Shown: positions 50,626 to 60,400 of the stretch, piece after piece | How positions within the stretch are numbered: the first letter of the stretch is position 1 | Layout of the letters: each line of letters starts with the position of its first letter | Assembly: GCF_016859285.1 (NCBI RefSeq) | Contig: NC_053416.1 | Coordinates: forward strand, 4,793,001-4,857,000 | Direction: 5' to 3' | DNA: 64,000 bases | DNA from: Xiphias gladius | Lineage: Eukaryota > Chordata > Actinopteri > Istiophoriformes > Xiphiidae | Translations under genes and position numbers: made by a program | The notes under the pieces: generated by a model | The model's input: the letters and a program-made list of their open reading frames with translations, nothing else | The model's database searches: none | What the model was told of the DNA's origin: nothing

Positions 50626-53600
50626 GCATATGTACCAGAGGCACAGGGTCAAACTGCGAGACGACATGATGGAGGAAAACTGCGAGGTGAGCCGGCCGAC
50701 ACTTCAGCAAGTCTATGCTCTGGAAACAGCTGAACTGTCCGTTAATCTGACAGAGGGAGAGAGATTCATTCATTAGACTTTACGGAAAGCCAGTCACATG
50801 ACACAACAAGGGGTTATGAACTTAATGATTTGTCAAAACGAAAAGCAAATGTTGATCAAAATTTTAAAAAGAAAAAAAAAAAAGAAAAAAATATATAATT
50901 TCACAAAAACAATTAGCTTTTGCTTGAGTCTGTTCCATATTTTTTCCAAATTGCTCCGCTGTTTCCATATTTTCGAATTTAAAACCTAACGATAATGTGG
51001 TAACCGGTCAACTCCTCGTCCGATGATTCCATCAGTAGCTTCTCAAAATACCTGCTCTTGCTGAGAGTCAAAGTAGTCGTCCTCCGCTCCGATAATCTGG
51101 GGGTTGAGGACGTAGGGAGGGTTACCCACAACACACTGGGCACTGGAGTCCTGAGTGACATATTCAGGGTTAAATGCACCGATAGACAAACAATTAAAAA
51201 AAACAAAGAGTTTCACACTAATGGGCAGAACGTGTTCAGCCTTGTGTCAAGGAAAAACTAAAATATTCGGTAAATATTCTTACAACTGAATTTGTAATAA
51301 TTCACAGAGGCCGGGCAGCAGTTGTCCAATCACAGCTCAACAACTGTAACTAGGCATGACAGTCGAGTTTTGGATTCCATGTATGTGGCTCTTTTAAGAG
51401 CGATACTCTTTTTTTTTTTCTCTTTTACAAAACCAAAAGAAAAAAAAAAACCACAAAAGCGAAAGTGTCAGGAATAGACTCTGTGTTTATCAGCTCTGTT
51501 AACAGATCTGTCCAGCTCTTTATCAGATTTGGGCGAGTTTACACTCCCAAATTCAAATCAATTGGATTTTGTCATCATCCCACAAAAGCCTTCAAACATA
51601 CCTGCGTGGAAATATGGACAATAACACACAAGTCTGACCTCTGTGTTGCCTGTCCAAGTACAATTCCTACAGTACTGACTAAATAATGAAAACGAAATAA
51701 GTCTGTCCTTGGATTGTTTCTTATCGTCCTGAACTGTCACACTTGGACTAACATGCTCTTCTTTCTGCAAAACGAGACCGTCCCTGCTCCTTTATTTCCA
51801 CGTCCTTGTTCACCTTGGTCCGATCAGTCGTCACGTCCCAGATGATATTCATGATGGGCTCACCAGTCGTTAGGTGCGTCCCCCGTCTTTAGTGACTGAC
51901 AGTTTGACCACGACTTGTATTCCGCTGAAAGTTTTACCCGCAGCTTGAAAATGGCTTCCAAAGTCAGATTGCGATGATATCACAAAATCAAAAGGAATGA
52001 TAAAAAAAAAAAACAAATCTGACTTTAGCAGTGTCTCAGTGTGGGTGTGTGTAGGCGAGTGTATCTTACAGTGTCAGTGTTGTCCTCGGTGTCGGGCGGC
52101 GGGCAGAAGTTGAGTCCGTCTCGCCGGCTGATGTCCGGGCTCTGACGGGGCGTCTCTCTTTTGCCGGGACTCTCTGGGAGGGGGCTGCCGTGCATCTAGC
52201 CCACACCCAGACAGAAACGTACACACACACACACACACACACACCACATACACACACATAGACGTTAATACACGTACACGGGACAACACAGCACTTAGGG
52301 CAAATTGATTGTTTAGTCTGGTGCTGAACACTGGGAAATCCCCAGAGATTGGAAAGTAGGACCATTTCATCCCTATTTATAGGATCTGTGATAAAAAGGT
52401 TATTTGTTATTACAAAGAAGTCTGTGTAAACAGTATTTTCAGAGGCTTCCTGTTGTATTCAACATCAGACTGTGGGTACTCCTACGACATATTAAAAGCC
52501 TTCCCTTCGTCAGCAGCAGCAGCACCTGATCCACGGGTAATTAGTTCCTCTCTTAAAAACTCCATAAAACACAAGCCACATTCACTGTGAAAAGTTGACG
52601 CTAAAAAGCGGCCAAAAATCACGTTGGCATTGAAGCATCCAGGCGGGTTAATTTATCTACGTTTTGACCAACCAAGGGCGTAATTTCCTTTGGGGGTGGC
52701 GGAGATACGTCCCCCCTCACTTTCAGTCTCTGAACTGCATCCTCTTTCTGCCCAGCCACTGTGGTCCGGGGTTGATAGAAAAGTTGACACGGTCATCTGA
52801 GCCTCCTCCGGCTGTTGCCGGAGCAGCAATACGTTTAACGGGCGAGGGAGCGAGTGATGCTGCGAGCCCTAAGTGCTTTTTTTTTTTTTTTTTTTTTGGC
52901 CCGAGTTTCGCCTCTCAGCATACATGCGGGCTGCCGTACCGTGTTGGTGAAGGCTGTCGGGGCTGTATGCGGCCCGAAAGCATACCTACTCAGGGTTGGC
53001 GAGTATAGCCTGCTCCCGACTGAATTTCTTTGGTTAAAAAAAAAAAAAAAAAGAATTTAATCTAGATTTTTATTCACAGTTAATATTCTCCTAAATAGAA
53101 ACTAGAAAAATAAACATCAGTCAAAGATAAGATATTAAAAGATCCATTCGTAGTAAAAAGATGTAAATACAACATGATCTATCAGGTATCCAGTACCCAA
53201 TATCTATAAAGAAAACTAGGACTGAAACTAAGACTGAATGTACTGTAGGTAGGTTTGGTGCAGTAAAAAGCATTGCATAGCAATTCTACTTTTTGTTTTT
53301 ATTTATAATACCATTGTATTGGAAACAGCAATAACCAATTTTATCCAATTTTAATCATAATTAGTTATTTGCTAGATTGATTTAAATGCAGAATATCACT
53401 TTTTTTTCTCTCTTTTTTTTTTTTTCCTTTAAAAACTTCATTGTTCCCCTCCCCCTGCTTCTGATATCAAACCTATGCCCTTGTGACCAAGAGTCCAAAA
53501 CCCAAACCTATAAAATTTACAGTGGTATCAAACAGAGAAAAGTAACAAATGCTCAAATTTGAGAAGCTGGAACGGGAGAGTGTCTGGCATTTTTGGTTGA

Positions 53601-54381
53601 TAAACGACCTAAGCGATTGATAAGTTTACAAAAACTGCTGTTGATCAACTTTCTGTTTTACTGACAAAGTAATTGACAGCATCGGTCGACACTGGCTTGG
53701 GTACTGAATGATTCCGTGCTACGTGGCTCATCACACTAATTGCCGTGATCTGTCATTATACCCACAGAGTTATTGTTAGTCGAGGGTCTGTCGCTGCCAC
53801 CGTCGCCCCGCGAGGATGAGGTCGGCTCCCTGACGGGAGGCCCGCCGTCCCCCTCCTCAGCCTCGACGGTCCCGGACACAGCCGCTCCGTCCTGAGACAC
53901 ACACATGGGAATCTGTTCGTGCTCTTGGCAGCAACAATTAACAAAGGTTGGGTGGACTAAAGAGCCTGCAGTGACCTGTGTTAATCTAAAGTCTGTGGGA
54001 GAGACAGAGGAGTTGTCCAACTAGTCACAGGATACAAAGGATGCAAAAGAGGGACGAGAGTTTTAACAGCGTGTGTTAAAACTCTCGTCTCTTGCATCGA
54101 GAGCTATTTGTCTCTGGATAATGCGAAGTAAACTGGAGGAACACGCTTTGTTTATGAAGAAAAAAACGATCATGGAAATGCTTAATAACAGATTGCACTG
54201 AGTTACAGACGCGAGTGGAGCAGAGGCCAAACGTGACGTCAGGACTTCGGGTCCATTAGCAGCCATCAGACTTTTGGCTTCATGGTCTAGAGCAAGAAGA
54301 TGACTTTCTATCAGCCGATAAATCAGCCACGGTGGAGAAAAGGTGAACTCAAGTGCATATACACTGTTTGTGTGCGTGTTT

Positions 54382-54421
<40 letters not shown>

Positions 54422-57400
54422 GTTTGTTTCTACAGCACCTGTAACACAGCTGTGGCTTTGCTGAGCTGCTCCTGCAGCAGCGAAATGTGCTTCTTTGCCT
54501 CCTGGATCTCCTTCAGTAGCTTGGGTCGGGGGTTTCTGCTGCACTCCTCCTCCTTTGCCTTAACACGAACAAATCCAAAAAGAAGCCCCGTGTAAGAGAA
54601 ATAAGCCACGAATGAAATCCACAATCCACAATCGGTCAGGAAGTGAGGCAAATACTGTGTTTATGGAAACACAACAAATAATATCAAGATCATTTTGTAT
54701 CATACACATACCTGTAAGTCCAGCTGCTGTGTGGTTATCATCTTTTGCAAGCTATCAATCGTTTGGCTGTGCCTGGTTTTGTTCTCCATCTTAAAAGAGG
54801 ATTCAAAGAAGAAGTCAAACTAGCTGAAGATACGCCGCCGAACACACTAGTACATAGTTATTCCTGTATCATATTACGTCTCTGAAGGGAGAAAAAGCTT
54901 GAAGACAGCTTTAGATCTTTAGAGAGAAGTGATACTGATCTGACTAAAATTGAAAATGATACAAAAGGGGAACATGGTGTCAACATTAATAAATGAAGGC
55001 TGTGATTTAATACAGTAAATAACACACTGAATTAGAAAGAACTAGTGCAAATAAGTAGATAATTCTAGTGAGGAAGAATTTATTTACAGTTATGCCAGAT
55101 TTTATGAAACTGAAGTCTCTTGTATGACACATTCAGTGTTACAAAGAGGATAAGCTGTTGACACAGTGCAGCAGTTTTGGTAAAAGCTGAGGGTAATGGA
55201 CTGAAACGATGTGACTAATCAAAAATAATGAGCTGCGTGGGCTGTACGAGCCAGATAAGCCCCTGATATCACGAACCTTATCACAGTTTAAAATAGCAAC
55301 GTGCAGAGCGTTATAGTCTAAATACGCATTCAAGCTGCCTCATCTACAGTATTTAATCTTTAAAAAAACAGCTTATTTAACAAGTTACATTTCCCTGTGC
55401 TTTTGGAATAATGTGAATAAAAAGTGTGACATTTACTACGGGCGTTAATATTTCTGTATTTTAAAAGAAGCAGGAGATGTGTTCGGTAATTCTGCAGGAC
55501 AATCTAAAATAAAATAAAAAGTTTAATTAGCTCCACAAGTTTCTTAGAATGAAGAACCTCCTGTGGATTAAATGGGCTGCGTTACCCGTCCAGACTATAA
55601 AGACGTTAAAGAGGCTACGCCTGAAACAACTTTATAGCCTGATTAAGGTGCGTTACACAGGTAGAAAACATTATAAAAACTGTTGTAACCTTTACAAAAC
55701 GACATGTTTCTGGAGGACTAAGTCTACATAGTCGATCATGTCTAGGCCCATATAGAGTTCCCGCAAAAATTCCTATAAGGAATGATGTGCCTTTACAGTA
55801 ACCTTGACATACCGTGGCATATGTTGCTGCGGACACGAGGCCAGCAGTAGCACAAACTCAGTTGAAACGCGGTTCTCCTCTGGCAGTAGTCTACTGTAAT
55901 GCATCTGCACCCCTTCGGTAGTTTCCTGGCTCCGAACTAAGCCGCTTACAGACTCCCGACACAGCGACAGGATGGGTGACGAACCCGAATTGACTTTCTG
56001 TGTCTAACTACACAACTGTGACTCACAGACTGCAAGTTTGACAAGTGAGATAATTCTGAATTTAGTGTGCGTCCTCAGGGTGAGTCCTGAGCACCATGAA
56101 AGCCGTCGGGACATTATTCACTATGAGTAAAACTCTCAAGACCCTGCTTTTTCACGAGGATCCAAATATGTACAATCAAAAAAGTCATGTAAAAAGGACT
56201 GTTACAGTCAGGTTTTCGCAACTTGCAATCGCTATTAATCAATTCAATAAAAACAAAATGAGGAAGATAGTAATAATGGAAACACATTTTATAAGCTACT
56301 TTAAAAACGTTGTAGATAAGGAGATGTTTGCACTTGGGTTTGCGCCCGGTTTCATAAAAAATGGCTTACAGCATTTTAAATTCTTTAATTTATCCCTAAC
56401 TCACTATATTTATCTAATACTCCATATTGTATTTACACCTCTTACCTTGATAAAACGTCTATGTCTTATTTGGTCTTGCATATGGTTATGGGATTGTAAC
56501 AGTTTTTGCCACAGATATTTCTGGGTTTGAGAAAGTTTAAGGATGATTTTAAAGATGGAATCAGACGTCCAGTGTCCGTTTCTCACGTTAAAACAGTTTA
56601 AACACACAAGAGAACCTCACATCAGATCTCATGAGGAATTCACTCGACACTGCTCCAACCCATTAATTTGATTTAAATAGTGTGTGCTGAAGTGTTCCCG
56701 GCCCTCACTATAGAGATCTGACAGGTAGATATTATTATACATAACACATGCATGAAAAATACTCTTTATTTTTTCCTTACCCCATCAGGCGGAGGGGAGG
56801 TGATGTGCTCCTGGGGGCTGCACTTCTCCCCACCTGGCAGCGGAGGTGAGTGCGGCACTGAGAGAGAGGAGGGTGGGCTGACCTCTGCCCCTTCCTCTTT
56901 CTCATCCTCGTCCTCCTCCAGGGGGATCTGAGGAAGCCCCGGAGGCCTCCCCAGCACTGTCAGAGCTACATAGGAACCCGCTGCCAGAGAGGAGTCATGA
57001 GAAAGAAATGAAGGGTGGGTGAAGGGAGGGAAGAAATGACACACGTACGAATGCGCCCAAGTCACTAACCGGCTCGGAGAGAGAGAGAGAGCTTCGTCTG
57101 GGAGAGAAGGGAATGGAAAAACCCCTAACTCCCTTTAGAATTTAAATATCAGTATTTATTTTCCACAATAAATTGAGGTCTTAATAGCTAAAACTCAGTG
57201 AGTTGTATGAATGTATAATTAGAAGTGCATACTTACATTTTATCAGCTTTACAACCTCTATGTGGTTTGAATGTGTAACTAAGGTCCCGTTAACCTGTCA
57301 GAAAAGAAAAAGCGTTGGGAGAGAATTTTTAAATATGGCATGCTGCTTAAGAGATATTCTATATTTTTTGTCACTGCCAACAAATCCCATAAAAAGACCA

Positions 57401-60400
57401 TAGCTAAAATGTGCCCCCCCTCAACACTCTCTGTTTTCCCTACCCTGTCTGTGGCTCTCAGCAGCTTGACCATTTGTCACTGTTGAATATTTGTCCATTT
57501 TAAAAATGAGTCATCAATAAATATTTTCATTTTTTAAAAATGGTAAACTGAGCATTTCTCTGAAGATTTGGGCCACCGGTGAGTACATACAGCAGCGGGA
57601 CAGTGTATATGGGATCAACTCAAATAAACTGGCGAAGAAACACCACAACCAGTGCGACCGTGTAGTTCGCTGATTTAAATAGTTGTTCAACATTGGAGCT
57701 CTATAGCACAGAAAAATAAGATATATATAAGGCTTTGGATACACCGACAATATTGTTAGTAGGATCAATTCATGGTTGGTTTTGGATTTTTCATGGGATT
57801 TTTTAACAGTAAGAAAATACATAATGAACATAATAAAACCAATTTTAGAAATTTACAAATACATAACCACCTGAATAAGTGAGTGGGGCTTCAACATATT
57901 GCACTGATTATATTAAAATGTTATTTTCTGTTTAGAACTGTATTTGTGGTGCTAGGTATCATAAACGCAGTTCAATTACAATGTGGTATTCCACAAGGGT
58001 CAAGCCTAGGCCCTCTGTTATTCTCCGGTTACATGTTCCTGCTTGTTAGTTTTCAACTTTTATTATTTTATATCGCCTATTATCATTTTAGTTTTAAGCC
58101 AAGGTATCATCTGGCATGAGGCCCTCTGGCAGAGCACCACTGGTAACTCCACAGACCTGGCTGGTCACTTAAGTAGTGATGAACCAATCTGGTCCATTCA
58201 TTTGCTGATTACTGTAACGAGTAAACCTGGCGCTGATAATCACTTCATGCAAAGTGCTTCACAATAAACGCATTTTAATGTGAAGGCAGTGGTAGGACTT
58301 TACTGTGAAGCCAGAAGTGCTGACAATCGCTTTTGCGGTTAGCTAACAGTTACAACTTTAACTTTAGAGTTTGTGACAAAGAGCGCTGGAACCGAATCAG
58401 CATCAGCGGATACACAGGGTTTACGTGTCTGATCTGGTATCAGGAGAGAAAAACTTGAATCAGTATCGCTGCACAAAAGCAAGAACAAAAGATAAATAAA
58501 TCAGATTCACTTTTTAACTCTCTCCAGACCCAGAGATACACAGTTGCTGATCCTGGAAATAAGAAGGAAATAACTAAGACTTACCTTAATGATCCTATCT
58601 CCTGTCTGAACACCAGCTCGCATTGCAGCTCCATCTGTAACACAAAAGACTAAACAGAGTCAGAGTTGCTGCTTCTAGAGGCGCGTGATGATTTTGAGTT
58701 TGTGTGCGAGCCTAACCTTCTTTGACCAGCTGCACAAACACAGGGTTGTCTCCGCTTACAGTCAGCCCGAAGCCATTTTCATCTCTCTGGATTATCACGC
58801 AACGCTGGACAAGACCTGTCATTTGCCAGGACACACACACAGACACACACACAGCATTATATTGCATGTTACCAATGTTGGTAAGAAAATTTAAAACAAA
58901 CTGTGGATGTGATGAAGATGAACCAACTTCACGGAATGAGTTTGTGTTTTTTTTCCAACAGAAACAGAAATGTCCTCACATAACCATTCATATTGAATAT
59001 GAATATGTTTTATTTTGTCATAAGAGCTTTTGTTAGATTCCACCATTACTCATCAAAAGAGATTTTCAAATGAACATTCAAGCTACGTGTACAGTCTTCC
59101 ACGTTTCACATGCTGCTGCCAGTACAAATTTCTGATAAATATTGACAAAAGTAACTAGGGAATTAATCTGTGCCTCAGACTTTTGCACTATTTGCCTAAA
59201 AGATGTTCTGGAACAGAATATCTGGAATATTGGTGGTCTGGGGGAGTCAAATTTCCCCGAATAGGAAGTGACAAATCAAGGCACTGAAAATGAAAAGGTT
59301 TTTAAATAATAGCTAGCTCTCTTTCAAAGAAAACTGGATTCAACAACAAGAGACCTTTTCCTCTCGTCTCTTTGAGAGCTTTTGTATAGTAATTAATCTA
59401 TAGAAACACTATCGAAAATCTAAAAAAAAAATTTTAAAAAATCAATGATTACTGACTAGTCACTAACGCAATCATGATGCAGCGCGGCTAATTTTGGTTA
59501 AAGTAGGGCTGACACTGTTAATGGATGGGTATGGAGTCATTTGTTATTTTAAACATCATTGCCTGACCTTGCCTGGAAAAACAACAACTTGAGTCATCTT
59601 GATAAATTTATACAATTACAATGCTGAGGTAAGATTTTTTTGGGGGGAAAAAATATAGGCTCCAGGTGTCGTTAATAAACAGAAGCTGCATCTGTGAAAA
59701 CGTCTGCTCCCCACAATGCAGACTGCTCCGTCATAAACAACCAACTCTACACTGCTGGTAAAGGTGTGAACATTGTCAGACTTAATTTGTTTAGCTCATT
59801 CTGAGGACTACGGGCTTATCATCTGGAAAACTGGAAAGGACCACATCTGATCTACATTTTTTACAGCTCAATTAAAATATGGTGCTCTACAAAGGTCAGT
59901 GTTAGGTCCTCTAATTTTCTTCCATTACATGCTTCTGTGTGGAGATGCCAAACATATATTATGCAGATGACACTAATATTTGCATAAACACGATACAGTT
60001 GACTTTCACACCTCACAAAACAAGATTTTTTGAACATGATAAAGGCTAAATATATTTATAAAAAAATAATAAAAAAATCACTTCAAACTTAATACTGGAG
60101 TAGTATTAAGTTTTTAGTATGTATACCGGGGTCTAAGCATTCGACTCGGGGCACTAAGGCCATGACAGATTGGTGAACGGGGCTTAAACAGGCACTATAA
60201 CATGTTTGTTTATAAGTTTGGGAAAGGGTCAGACAGCCAGTAACAGTGCACACTCTTTCCCAAATCAATGGAATTCAAAATCCTTTGACTCATCATAGCA
60301 GGGAAATGCACAGGTGGAACTAAAAACAGAAATTGTTCTACCGGGGCACTATAAACTCAAGTCAGTGTGATTCAAAGTACAAACAAGTTCAAGCCTGTAG

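Noticed and set aside
53762..53765. Stronger-looking donor GG|GTATAA for the arhgef12 exon ending near 53,762
   Set aside because: Using it leaves phase 1, after which the next exon reads into a stop; the donor four bases earlier keeps all neighbours in phase 0.
56096..56530. 144-codon open frame, plus strand
   Set aside because: AT-biased, rich in F, I, K and N, with no motif; it sits in an intron and looks like chance or old repeat sequence.
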